Assembly (NCBI RefSeq): GCF_004353985.1 | Contig: NZ_SMOA01000011.1 | Coordinates: 1 to 59,704, forward strand | Length of the DNA: 59,704 nt | From: Paracraurococcus ruber | GTDB lineage: Bacteria; Pseudomonadota; Alphaproteobacteria; Acetobacterales; Acetobacteraceae | Direction of reading: 5' to 3' | Shown here: positions 8,321 through 16,840 of the stretch, piece by piece | Numbering within the stretch: position 1 is the first letter of the stretch | Layout of the letters: each line of letters begins with the position of its first letter | Notes under the pieces: model-generated | The model's input: only the letters and a program-made list of their open reading frames with translations | The model's database searches: none | Told to the model about the DNA's origin: nothing | Position numbers and translations under genes: made by a program

Positions 8321-10393
8321 TCACGCCCGCAGGTCGTGCTGCAGCAGGGGCAGGCTGCGTAGCCGCTTCCCCGTCGCGGCGAAGATCGCATTCGCCACGG
8401 CCGGCGCCACCGGCGGCACGCCGGGTTCGCCCACGCCGCCAACCGGCACGCCCGGCGTCGTGAGGATGTGGGTCTCGACCACCGGCGCCTCCTCCATCCG
8501 CAGGATCGGATAGGCGTCGAAATTCCGCTGCTCCGTGCGGCCCTCGCGCAGAGTCACCGCCTCGTGCAGCGCGGCGGAGAGGCCCCAGGCCACGCTGCCC
8601 TCCATCTGCGCCGTCACCTGACCGGGATTCACCACCTCGCCGCAATCGATCGCCACCGTCACGCGGTGGACGCGCAGCGTGCCGCGCTCGACCGAGACCT
8701 CGGCGACCTGCGCGACCGGGCTGTCATAGATCTCGCAGAAGGCGATGCCGCGATGCCGGCCAGCGGGGGCGGGCGTGCCCCAGCCGGATGTCTCGGCCGC
8801 GGTCTGCAGCACCCGCAGCCGGCGCGGGTCATGCGCCAGCAGGGCGCGGCGCAGCGCATAGGGGTCCTGGCCCGTCGCCGCCGCCACCTCGTCGAGGAAA
8901 CACTCCAGGAAGAAGGCGTTCTGCGAGCCGCCGACGCTGCGCCAGAGCCAGCTTTTCGCCGGCCCTTCCGTGCGCACCCATTCGCTGCGGAAGGCACCGA
9001 ACCGGTAGGGCGTGTCGGTCACCGCCTGCAGCGCGAAGGGGTCCAGGATGGCCGGGCCGCGCGCCATGAAGCCGGGCCGGTAGTCGCCCATCACCGACTG
9101 CCCGGCGCTGCGGAACCAGAGGCCGGTGAGCTTGCCCTGCGCGTCCAGGGCGGCGCGGAGGCGGCAGGCATGGGCGGGGCGGTAGTACCCCTGCGCGAAT
9201 TCCTCCTCCCGCGGCCAGGTCAGCTTGACGGGGCGGCCGACCGCCCTGGCGACCATCGCGGCCTGCTCGGCGACCTCCACCATCAGCCGCCGGCCGAAGG
9301 CGCCGCCGGCGAAGGTGGTGTGGACCCGCACCTTCTCCGGCGCCACGCCCGCGCCTTTTGCCACCGCGGCGCGCACCCAGTCCTGGTGCTGGGTGGGGGC
9401 CCAGGCCTCGGCGGCATCGCCCTGGATGCGGACGGTGCAGTTGTCGGTCTCGAGCGGGGCGTGGGCCAGCGCCGGGACCTCGTAGGTGGCATCCACCACC
9501 CGGGCGGCGGCGCGCAGCGCGGCCTCCACGCGGATCACCACGGCCTCGGCGCCCTTCAGCGCCGCCCAGGTATCGGTCGCCACCACCGCGACCCCGCGGG
9601 TGCCGAGCGGCACCACATCCACCACGCCGCGCACCGCGCGCGCCGGGGCGGCATCGAAGCCGGCCATCGCCGCGCCATGCGCCGGCGAGAGCTTCGCCAC
9701 CGCCTGCAGCATGCCGGGCAGCCGCACATCCTGGCCGAACACTGCCGCGCCGCGCGTCTTGGCCGGCACGTCGAGCCGCGGGACGGGCTGGCCGACCAGG
9801 CGGCGCTCGGCGGCCGGCTGCAGTCGGGGCTGCTCGGGCAGGGGGAGGGCGGCGGCGGCCTCCGCCACCTCCCCTACGGCCAGGCTGCGGCCGGAGGCGG
9901 CGTGGGTGATCCGCCCCTCCGCCAGGGTCAGCGAGCCGGCCGGCACGCCCAGGCGCTGCGCCGCGGCCTCGACCAGCACCGCTCGCGCCTGGGCGGCGGC
10001 GCGGCGCAGCCGGGGCTGGATCAGCCGCACGCCCCAGGAGGCGCCGGCATACTGCTCGTTCACCGGGGTGTAGCGGAACGGGCCCTCGGGCTGCGCCACC
10101 TCCACCGTCACGGCCGAGAGCGGCACGCCGAGCTCGTCCGCGACGATCTGGGCATGCGCGGTATGGGTGCCTTGGCCCATCTCCAGGATCGGGGTCAGCA
10201 CCGTCACGCGGCCATCGGCGCCGATGCGGAGGAAGGCGGTGACGCGGCCCGGCCCGGCATTCGGACTCTCGCCCGGCGGGATGGCGGTGGGGGGCGGGCC
10301 AGGAGGAGACCCAGGCGGGGCCTGCTGTGCCTCGGCGAGGACGGGGACCAGCAGGGCGGCGCCGGCGGCCTTGAGGAGATGGCGGCGGTCCAT
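8321..10393 (-). CDS. Molybdenum hydroxylase large subunit, isoquinoline 1-oxidoreductase (IorB) type, Tat-exported
   Basis: 690 residues from ATG 10393, preceded by GAGGAGG in the 10-nt gap after the small subunit stop. The N-terminus MDRRHLLKAAGAALLVPVLA is a twin-arginine signal, so the enzyme probably works in the periplasm with its Fe-S subunit carried along. Mo-cofactor binding features include GRVTVLTPILEMGQGTHTA, FAGGAFGRRL, WLWRSVGGSQNAFFLE, and near the C-terminus GGVGEPGVPPVAPAVANAI with the expected catalytic Glu. The family hydroxylates N-heteroaromatics or oxidises aldehydes using water; the substrate is unknown. No cytochrome electron-acceptor gene is adjacent. Confidence 0.9.
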   Translation of the reverse strand: MDRRHLLKAAGAALLVPVLAEAQQAPPGSPPGPPPTAIPPGESPNAGPGRVTAFLRIGADGRVTVLTPILEMGQGTHTAHAQIVADELGVPLSAVTVEVAQPEGPFRYTPVNEQYAGASWGVRLIQPRLRRAAAQARAVLVEAAAQRLGVPAGSLTLAEGRITHAASGRSLAVGEVAEAAAALPLPEQPRLQPAAERRLVGQPVPRLDVPAKTRGAAVFGQDVRLPGMLQAVAKLSPAHGAAMAGFDAAPARAVRGVVDVVPLGTRGVAVVATDTWAALKGAEAVVIRVEAALRAAARVVDATYEVPALAHAPLETDNCTVRIQGDAAEAWAPTQHQDWVRAAVAKGAGVAPEKVRVHTTFAGGAFGRRLMVEVAEQAAMVARAVGRPVKLTWPREEEFAQGYYRPAHACRLRAALDAQGKLTGLWFRSAGQSVMGDYRPGFMARGPAILDPFALQAVTDTPYRFGAFRSEWVRTEGPAKSWLWRSVGGSQNAFFLECFLDEVAAATGQDPYALRRALLAHDPRRLRVLQTAAETSGWGTPAPAGRHRGIAFCEIYDSPVAQVAEVSVERGTLRVHRVTVAIDCGEVVNPGQVTAQMEGSVAWGLSAALHEAVTLREGRTEQRNFDAYPILRMEEAPVVETHILTTPGVPVGGVGEPGVPPVAPAVANAIFAATGKRLRSLPLLQHDLRA

Positions 10394-10403
10394 GGCGGCC
10401 TCC

Positions 10404-10853
10404 TCAGCCCTGGGCCGCGGCATGGATGGCCGCGCGCACCCGCTGATAGGTGCCGCAGCGGCAGAGATGCCCGGCCATCGCCGCGTCGATCTCGGCATCG
10501 CTGGGCTTCGGCGTCGCGGCGAGCAGGGCGGCGGCGCCCATGATCTGCCCGCTCTGGCAGAAGCCGCATTGCGGCACCTGCTGCGCCACCCAGGCGCGCT
10601 GCACCTTGTGGTCGCCGGCGGGGTGCAGCCCCTCGATCGTCGTGATCCGCTTGCCGGCGAGGTCGCCCAGGCGAAGCTGGCAGGCCCGTGCCGCCGCGCC
10701 GTCCAGATGCACCGTGCAGGCGCCGCATTGCGCGATGCCGCAGCCGTATTTCGTGCCGGTCAGGCCCAGATGGTCGCGCAGCGCCCAGAGCAGGGGCATG
10801 TCGGGGTCGAGGTCGAGGCGCCGCGCCTCGCCGTTCACGACGAGCTCTATCAT
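10404..10853 (-). CDS. (2Fe-2S)-binding small subunit of molybdenum hydroxylase, IorA type
   Basis: 149 residues from ATG 10853, with GGAGGAA upstream; the frame is open further but homology starts at MIELVVNGE. It carries the two [2Fe-2S] clusters that move electrons from the Mo site. Plant-type cluster cysteines are at 38, 43, 46 and 58; the second cluster uses Cys96 and Cys99 (CGFCQSG) and Cys131 and Cys133 (CRCG). It has no signal peptide, as expected if it is exported bound to the Tat-tagged large subunit encoded 10 bp downstream. Divergent from the Bug-protein gene at 10963. Confidence 0.93.
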   Translation of the reverse strand: MIELVVNGEARRLDLDPDMPLLWALRDHLGLTGTKYGCGIAQCGACTVHLDGAAARACQLRLGDLAGKRITTIEGLHPAGDHKVQRAWVAQQVPQCGFCQSGQIMGAAALLAATPKPSDAEIDAAMAGHLCRCGTYQRVRAAIHAAAQG

Positions 10854-10962
10854 GGGTAATGCTTCCTCCCGGACGGGTCCTTCTGGTGCGCCAGATGGCA
10901 CCGGGTTAAGCGAACCGCAATGCGTTGCGCGGCCGCGACGGCCGCCGAGGGAGAGACCGAGG
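10854..10962. promoter_or_regulatory. Divergent promoter region with two short dyads
   Basis: This 109-bp gap serves both the minus-strand IorAB-type operon and the plus-strand Bug/molybdenum-hydroxylase operon. Two dyads stand out: TCTGG-TGCG-CCAGA at about 10882-10895 and CGCAA-TGCG-TTGCG at 10916-10929. Both have a TGCG centre, which suggests a regulator site (inference). No regulator gene is adjacent. Confidence 0.35.
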
Positions 10963-11934
10963 ATGCACCGACGCCCCCTGCTGGCCGCGGCCCTGGCGAC
11001 CGCCGCGCTGCCGCGCCGCGGCCTGGCCCAGGGCGGTGCCGCCTGGCCCAGCCGCCCGGTGCGGATCGTGGTGCCCTTCGGCCTGGGCGGGTCGGCGGAC
11101 GTGGCGGCGCGCTTCCTGGCGGAGCCGCTGAGCCAGGCGCTGGGCCAGCCCGTCGTCGTGGAGAACCGCCCGGGCGCCGGCGCCGTGATCGGCACCGATG
11201 TGGTGGCGAAGTCGGTGCCGGACGGCCACACGCTGCTGCTGATGTCGAACACCCATACGGCGAACGAGACACTGATCCCGAACCGGCCCTATGTGCTGCT
11301 GCGGGACCTGGCGCCGGTGGCGGCGATCAACATCGCCTACCACGTGCTGGCGGTGCATCCCTCGCTCGGCGTGAGGAGCGTGGCGGAGCTGGTGGCGAAG
11401 GCGAAGGCCGAGCCTGGCAGGATCGACTACGCTTCCTCCGGCCCCGGCACGCCCTATCACATCGCCGGGGAGGTGTTCCGGGCGATGGCGGGGATCGAGG
11501 TCAACCACATCCCCTTCCGCGGGTCGAACGAGGCGCGGACGGCGCTGATCGCCGGCCAGGTGCCGATGATGTTCGACGCCATCCCGACGATGCGGGAGCA
11601 GATCGTGGGCGGCCGGGTGCTGGGCCTGGCGACGACGGGCACGGCGCGCAGCCCGCTGCTGCCGGAATTGCCGACGGTGGCGGAAACGCTGCCGGGCTAC
11701 GAGGCGAGCATCTGGCTGGGGCTGATGGCGCCCGCCGGCACGCCGGCCCCGGTGGTGGAGCGGCTGCATGCCGAGGTCGGGCGCGTGCTGTCGGAAGGCG
11801 CGGCGCGGGAGACGATGGCGCGCGGCGGGGCGCAGCCGATGGTGATGGGCGTCGCGGAGTTCGACGCCTTCCTCCGGCGGGACATCGAGCGGCAGCGGGA
11901 GTGGATACGCATGGCGCGGGTGCAGCTGGGGTAG
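10963..11934 (+). CDS. Bug/TctC-family tripartite tricarboxylate transporter binding protein 1
   Basis: 323 residues; ATG 10963 follows GGGAGAGACCGAGG. The N-terminus [16 protein letters not shown] is an export signal with a twin-arginine-like pair, cleaved near GLAQ. Family blocks: [57 protein letters not shown] and [14 protein letters not shown]. Bug proteins bind carboxylates or amides in the periplasm. No TctA/TctB membrane genes are adjacent. It closely resembles the next gene, so the two are probably a tandem duplication. It heads the plus-strand run that continues into a molybdenum hydroxylase. Confidence 0.9.
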   Translation: MHRRPLLAAALATAALPRRGLAQGGAAWPSRPVRIVVPFGLGGSADVAARFLAEPLSQALGQPVVVENRPGAGAVIGTDVVAKSVPDGHTLLLMSNTHTANETLIPNRPYVLLRDLAPVAAINIAYHVLAVHPSLGVRSVAELVAKAKAEPGRIDYASSGPGTPYHIAGEVFRAMAGIEVNHIPFRGSNEARTALIAGQVPMMFDAIPTMREQIVGGRVLGLATTGTARSPLLPELPTVAETLPGYEASIWLGLMAPAGTPAPVVERLHAEVGRVLSEGAARETMARGGAQPMVMGVAEFDAFLRRDIERQREWIRMARVQLG

Positions 11935-12024
11935 GCGGTCCGGGCCGCGCGCCGCGGCAGGGCTGACGGGGCTTGCCGGTGCGGGCGAGGCCGGTAGGCT
12001 GGCCGGCAACCGGAGGAACCAGAC

Positions 12025-12990
12025 ATGCCGCATCGCCGTGCCGTCCTGGCGGGGGCCGCCATGGCCGCGCTGGCCGGGCCGGCGGCGGCCCAACCCGCCT
12101 GGCCCAGCCGCCCCATCCGCATCATCGTGCCCTTCGGCCTGGGCGGCGCCGCCGATGTCGCGGCGCGCTTCATGGCAGAGCCGCTCTCCCAGGCGCTGCA
12201 GGTGCCCGTGGTGATCGAGAACCGGCCGGGCGCCGGCGGCACCATCGGCACCGACCTCGCCGCCAAGGCGCCGCCCGATGGCCACACCCTCGTCGCCCTA
12301 GGCAACACCGCCGCGGTGAACGAGACGCTGCAGCCGCAGCGCGGCTACGTTCTGCTGCGCGACCTCACCCCGGTCGCGCCCATCAACATCGCCAACAACG
12401 TCCTCGTCGTGCATCCCGCGGTCCCGGCGCGCGACCTCGGCGAGTTCCTCGCGCTGCTGCGGCGGGAACCGGGACGTTGGAACTATGCGCATAGCGGGCC
12501 GGGCACGCCCTACCACCTCGCCGGCGAGATGCTGAAGCACATGGCCGGGGTGGACATGGTCGCGGTCAGCTTCCGCGGCTCGAACGAGGCGCGCACCGCC
12601 GTGCTGGCCGGGCAGGTGCCGATCATGTTCGACGGCATCCCCACCATGATCCCGCAGATCGAGGCCGGGCGGGTCCGCGGCCTTGCCACCACCGCCCTGC
12701 AGCGCGACCCGGCCTTGCCCGCTTTGCCGGCGGTGGCGGAGGCGGTGCCGGGCTTCGAATACCCGATCTGGATCGGGCTGATGATGCCAGCCGCGACGCC
12801 GCGCCCGATCGTCGCCCGGCTGCATGGCGAGATCACCCGCATCATGGATGGCGAGGCCGGCCGCGCCGCGATGGCCCGCATGGGCGCCCGCCCGCTGGTC
12901 ATGAGCCTGTCCGACTACGACGCCTATATCCGCCGCGACATCGAGACCTTGGCGGGGCTGGTCCGCAGCGCCAATCTGCGGGCGGAGTGA
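12025..12990 (+). CDS. Bug/TctC-family binding protein 2 (tandem paralogue)
   Basis: 321 residues; ATG 12025 follows CGGAGGAACC. Signal peptide MPHRRAVLAGAAMAALAG ending near AAAQ. It shares long near-identical stretches with its upstream neighbour, including [29 protein letters not shown] and the C-terminal D.YIRRDIE region, which supports a local duplication followed by divergence of the ligand pocket. It lies 13 bp upstream of the Fe-S subunit gene, so uptake of the hydroxylase substrate is a natural guess. No membrane components of a TTT transporter are present. Confidence 0.9.
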   Translation: MPHRRAVLAGAAMAALAGPAAAQPAWPSRPIRIIVPFGLGGAADVAARFMAEPLSQALQVPVVIENRPGAGGTIGTDLAAKAPPDGHTLVALGNTAAVNETLQPQRGYVLLRDLTPVAPINIANNVLVVHPAVPARDLGEFLALLRREPGRWNYAHSGPGTPYHLAGEMLKHMAGVDMVAVSFRGSNEARTAVLAGQVPIMFDGIPTMIPQIEAGRVRGLATTALQRDPALPALPAVAEAVPGFEYPIWIGLMMPAATPRPIVARLHGEITRIMDGEAGRAAMARMGARPLVMSLSDYDAYIRRDIETLAGLVRSANLRAE

Positions 12991-13003
12991 CGGGGGGCTT
13001 CGC

Positions 13004-13471
13004 ATGGTCGCGTTCACGCTGAATGGCGCGCCGGTCGCGCTGGAGGTGTCGCCGGATGCCTCCCTGCTGCACGCCCTGCGCGGCCCGGCCGGGCTTTCCG
13101 GCCCGCGCTTCGGCTGCGGCACGGAACAATGCGGCACCTGCATGGTGCTGCTGGATGGCGCGCCGTCCTATGCCTGCACCCTCGCCGCATCGGCCTGCGC
13201 CGGCCGCGCCGTGACGACGGTGGAGGGCCTCGGCACGCCCGACGCCCCACACCCGCTGCAGGCCGCCTTCCTGGCGGAACAGGCGGGGCAATGCGGCTAC
13301 TGCCTGTCCGGCATCCTGGTCTCGGCCGCGGCGCTGCTGGCGCGCGACCCCGACCCCGATGATGGCGCCATCCGCGCCGCGCTCGACCCGCATCTCTGCC
13401 GCTGCGGCAGCCACAACCGGATCCTGCGGGCCGTGCGCCGCGCGGCCGCGGCCATGCGGGTCCCGGCATGA
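13004..13471 (+). CDS. (2Fe-2S)-binding subunit of molybdenum hydroxylase, nicotinate-dehydrogenase (NicA)-like
   Basis: 155 residues. First cluster ligands Cys38, Cys43, Cys46 and Cys58 (GCGTEQCGTC), second cluster Cys97 and Cys100 (CGYCLSG) with Cys132 and Cys134 (CRCG). It lacks a signal peptide. The stop overlaps the large-subunit ATG by 4 bp (ATGA), so the subunits are made in step. The TEQCGTCMVLLDG wording is nearer to NicA-type subunits than to the IorA-type protein at 10404-10853 (family knowledge, not a search). Electron acceptor unknown. Confidence 0.9.
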   Translation: MVAFTLNGAPVALEVSPDASLLHALRGPAGLSGPRFGCGTEQCGTCMVLLDGAPSYACTLAASACAGRAVTTVEGLGTPDAPHPLQAAFLAEQAGQCGYCLSGILVSAAALLARDPDPDDGAIRAALDPHLCRCGSHNRILRAVRRAAAAMRVPA

Positions 13472-15651
13472 GCGGCGGCAAGGGGCTGATCGCCGACCCT
13501 GTCACCGGCACCACCACCACCGGCTTCGGCGCCGCCATGCCGCCGGCGGATGGCAGGCCGCGCCTGCCGGGCAGCCTGCACCTCAACCGCCGCCTGTCGC
13601 AGTGGCTCTCCTTCCACGCCGATGGCCGCGTCACCATCACGCCCGGCAAGGTGGAGCTGGGGCAGGGGATCCTCACCACCCTGTCCCAGATCGCCGCCGA
13701 GGAGCTGGACGTCGATTTCGGCCGCATCGCGGTGACGCCCGCCGCCACGCCCACCAGCCCGGACGAGGCGGTGACCAGCGGCAGCCTCTCCACGCAGGAC
13801 AGCGGCGGCGCGCTGCGCCATGCCTGCGCCCAGGCCCGCGCGATCTTCCTCGGCGTGGTGGCGCAGCGCACCGGCGTGCCGGTCGACTCCATCACCGTCG
13901 AGGACGGCGTCTTCCTCGGCCCCGCCGGCGCCATCGGCAGCTACTGGGCGCTCGCCGACCAGGCGCTGCTGGAGACGGAGGCGACGCCCGACGCCACGCC
14001 GAAGCCGCCCGGCGCGCGGCGGATCGCCGGCACCTCCGTCCCGCGGCTCGACCTGCCGGACAAGGTGTTCGGCGCCGCGCGCTATGTGCATGACCTGCGG
14101 CTGCCCGGCATGCTGCAGGCCCGCATGATCCGCCCGCCCTCGCGCCGCGCCACGCTCACCGCCATCGCGGATGGCGCGCTGCCGGGCGATGCCAGGGTGG
14201 TGCGCGACGGCGATTTCCTCGCCGTCCTCGCCGCGACCGAATGGGAGGCCGAGGCCGCCGCCACCCGCCTCGCCGCCCGCTGCACCTGGCAGGAACGGGA
14301 CACGCTGCCGGACCAGGCGAGCCTCGCCGTCTGGCTGCGCGACGCCGCGACGCGCGGCGAGCGGAGCGAGGTCGCCAGCCGCGGCACGCCCGGCACCGCC
14401 GGCCGCACCCTGAAGCGCGAATTCCTCCGGCCCTACCTGGCGCATGCCTCCATCGGCCCCTCCTGCGCGGTGGCGCTGTGGGAGGGCGACACCGTGACCG
14501 TCTGGTCGCACACCCAGGGCCCCTACAACCTCCGCGCCGACATCGCCAAGACGCTGCGCTGCCCGGCGGAGAAGGTGGTGGTCCGCCATCGGGAGGGCGC
14601 CGGCTGCTACGGCCACAACGGCGCCGACGACGTGGCGCTGGATGCCGTGCTGGCGGCGCGCGCGGTGCCCGGCACGCCGGTGCGGATGCTCTGGTCGCGC
14701 GCCGAGGAGCTGGGCTGGTCGCCCTTCTCCCCGGCCATGCTGGTGGAGGTCGAGGCGGATCTCGACGCCGACGGCGGCATCGCCGCCTGGCGCAGCCACA
14801 TCGTCAGCAACGGCCATTCCTCCCGCCCGGGGCGGGACCCGGCGCCGACGCTGCTCGCGGCCTCGATGCTCGCCGATCCCTTCCCGGTGAAGCCCAGCAT
14901 CAACCCGCCCATGGCGGCCGGCGGCGGGGCGCCGCGCAACGGCGTGCCGCTCTATGCCTTCCCGGCCCTCAAGGTGGAGACCACGCGGCTGCTGGAGATG
15001 CCGGTGCGGACCTCGGCCCTGCGCGGCCTCGGCGCCACCCTCAATGTCTGGGCGATCGAGAGCGTGCTGGACGAGGCGGCGGCGCTGGCCGGCGAGGACC
15101 CGCTCGATTTCCGCCTGCGCCACCTGGAGGCCAAGCGCGCCGTCGCCGTGCTGGAGCGCGTCGCCGCCATGGCCGGCTGGCGCACGCGCCAGCGGCGCGA
15201 AGGCTGGGGCATGGGAATCGGCTTCGCCCGCTACAAGAACAACGGCGCCTGGGCCGCGGTGGTCGCCGAGGTGGAGGCGCGCGAACGCATCCTCTGCCGC
15301 CGCCTCTGGATCGCCGGCGACGTGGGGGAGGTGGTGAACCCCGACGGCGTCGCCAACCAGTTCGAGGGCGGGGCCATCCACGGCACCTCCGTGGCGCTGC
15401 TGGAGGAGGTGCGCTTCGATCGCCGCCGCATCACCAGCGATGGGTGGGACAGCTTCCCCATCCTCCGCTTCTCCGAGGTGCCGCAGGTGGCGGTGGACAT
15501 CATCGCCCGGCCGGACCAGCCCTTCCTCGGCGCCGGCGAGGCGAGCATGGCCCCGACCATCGCCGCCATCGCCGGCGCCATCACCGATGCGCTCGGCATC
15601 CGGCCGCGGGCGCTGCCCTTCACGCCGGACCGGCTGGCCGCGGCGGCATAG
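13468..15651 (+). CDS. Molybdenum hydroxylase large subunit, nicotinate-dehydrogenase (NicB)-like, without cytochrome domain
   Basis: 727 residues. Mo-cofactor binding domain features include GRVTITPGKVELGQGILTT, ARYVHDLRLPGMLQAR, GCYGHNGADDVALDA, TSALRGLGATLNVWAIES and the C-terminal FLGAGEASMAPTIAAIAGAI with the expected catalytic Glu. Unlike the neighbour at 8321-10393 there is no Tat signal, so this enzyme is probably cytoplasmic. Pseudomonas NicB carries C-terminal cytochrome c domains; none is present here, so the electron route must differ. ATGA coupling with the small subunit is clear. Substrate may be an N-heteroaromatic acid, unproven. Confidence 0.9.
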   Translation: MSGGKGLIADPVTGTTTTGFGAAMPPADGRPRLPGSLHLNRRLSQWLSFHADGRVTITPGKVELGQGILTTLSQIAAEELDVDFGRIAVTPAATPTSPDEAVTSGSLSTQDSGGALRHACAQARAIFLGVVAQRTGVPVDSITVEDGVFLGPAGAIGSYWALADQALLETEATPDATPKPPGARRIAGTSVPRLDLPDKVFGAARYVHDLRLPGMLQARMIRPPSRRATLTAIADGALPGDARVVRDGDFLAVLAATEWEAEAAATRLAARCTWQERDTLPDQASLAVWLRDAATRGERSEVASRGTPGTAGRTLKREFLRPYLAHASIGPSCAVALWEGDTVTVWSHTQGPYNLRADIAKTLRCPAEKVVVRHREGAGCYGHNGADDVALDAVLAARAVPGTPVRMLWSRAEELGWSPFSPAMLVEVEADLDADGGIAAWRSHIVSNGHSSRPGRDPAPTLLAASMLADPFPVKPSINPPMAAGGGAPRNGVPLYAFPALKVETTRLLEMPVRTSALRGLGATLNVWAIESVLDEAAALAGEDPLDFRLRHLEAKRAVAVLERVAAMAGWRTRQRREGWGMGIGFARYKNNGAWAAVVAEVEARERILCRRLWIAGDVGEVVNPDGVANQFEGGAIHGTSVALLEEVRFDRRRITSDGWDSFPILRFSEVPQVAVDIIARPDQPFLGAGEASMAPTIAAIAGAITDALGIRPRALPFTPDRLAAAA

Positions 15652-15662
15652 GCGGCGGGCGA

Positions 15663-15679
15663 GGGGGACCCCGTCCCCC
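15663..15679 (+). terminator. GC hairpin after the molybdenum hydroxylase operon
   Basis: GGGGGAC-CCC-GTCCCCC lies 12 bp after the stop codon of the large-subunit gene. No T-run follows, so it would be a pause or processing hairpin rather than a textbook intrinsic terminator. The same sequence with one changed loop base recurs at 53872-53888. The rest of the 214-bp gap up to 15865 shows no gene. Confidence 0.45.
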
Positions 15680-15865
15680 CGTTCGAGGCGGTGCTTCGGC
15701 CCCCGCAAGCCAAGCGCACAGGCGCGCGTGGAACCCGCGCGTCATCGCCGCGGCGACAGGCCTTTGCCGCTAGGGGCCGGTCCGGGCCCCGGCGGGGCGG
15801 GTGCGGGAGGGGCGGGGCCCCCTCCGCGCGTTGCCAAGGCGCCGGGCGCGCGGCACCACTGCGGC

Positions 15866-16840
15866 ATGCCGAAGCTCCGCCTCTCCTTCGCCTGCACCGC
15901 CTCCGACCGCACCCGGCCGCTGATGGAGGGCCGCGTCGCCGTCCCCGGCGTCGACTTCACCTTCCTCCCCGGCGAGCCGGAGGACATTTTCCGCAGGGCC
16001 CTGCGGGACAGGGCCTTCGACGTCACCGAGCTGTCCATGGGCAGCCACATCGTCACCACGGCCCGCGGCGACAGCCCCTATGTCGGGGTGCCCATCTTCC
16101 TCTCACGGGCCTTCCGCCATTCCGCCATCTACATCCGCACGGATCGCGGCATCCGCACGGCGGCCGACCTCGCCGGCCGGACCATCGGCCTGCCGGAATA
16201 CCAACAGACCGCCGCCCTCTGGGTCCGCGGCTTCCTGCGGGAGCAGTACGGGGTGGACACGCGCGGCATCCGCTGGCGCACCGGGGCGGAACGGGTCGCC
16301 ATCGCCCTGCCGCCGGGCCACGATGTCCAGCCCCTCGGCCGCGATCTGGAGGCGGCGCTGGCGGATGGCACGCTGGATGCGCTGATCGCCCCGCGGGCGC
16401 CGGCAGGGCTGGGCCAGGGGCAGGGCCAGGCCCAGGGAAGCATCGCCCGGCTCTACCCGGACTACCGCGCCGAGGAGATGGCCTGGCACAAGGCCACCGG
16501 CTTCTTCCCCATCATGCACTGCCTCGCGGTCCGCAAGGACGTGGCGGAGCAGCACCCATGGTTGCCGCTCGAGCTCCATCGCGCCTTGCGCCAGGTCAAG
16601 GCGCTCTCGCTCGGGGAGCTGCAATTGGTCAACCTGCTCCGAGTCTCGCTCCCCTGGATCGCCGCCGCCTATGAGGACCAGGCGGCGGCCATGGGCGGGG
16701 ATCCGTGGCCCTACGGCTTCGGCCGGAACCGGGAGGAGATCGCCGCCATGATCCGCTTCGCCGTGGCCGATGGACTGGCCGCCGCCCCCATCCCGCCGGA
16801 GGCGCTGTTCCACCCGAGCACCCTGGCCGAGCCCGGCTGA
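15866..16840 (+). CDS. Pht5-like protein (4,5-dihydroxyphthalate decarboxylase/periplasmic-binding-fold family)
   Basis: 324 residues. The N-terminus KLRLSFACTASDRTRPLMEG and the segments RDRAFDVTELSMGSHI, FRHSAIYIRTDRGIRTAADL and WHKATGFFPIMHCLAVRKD match the 4,5-dihydroxyphthalate decarboxylase family, which has a type-2 periplasmic-binding fold and is often annotated as a binding protein. No signal peptide is present, so an enzyme is more likely than a transporter component. A short low-complexity run GQGQGQAQG sits near residue 190. The stop overlaps the next ATG (TGATG), which couples it to a 3-hydroxybenzoate 6-monooxygenase-like flavoprotein. Start ATG 15866 has only a weak SD. Confidence 0.78.
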   Translation: MPKLRLSFACTASDRTRPLMEGRVAVPGVDFTFLPGEPEDIFRRALRDRAFDVTELSMGSHIVTTARGDSPYVGVPIFLSRAFRHSAIYIRTDRGIRTAADLAGRTIGLPEYQQTAALWVRGFLREQYGVDTRGIRWRTGAERVAIALPPGHDVQPLGRDLEAALADGTLDALIAPRAPAGLGQGQGQAQGSIARLYPDYRAEEMAWHKATGFFPIMHCLAVRKDVAEQHPWLPLELHRALRQVKALSLGELQLVNLLRVSLPWIAAAYEDQAAAMGGDPWPYGFGRNREEIAAMIRFAVADGLAAAPIPPEALFHPSTLAEPG

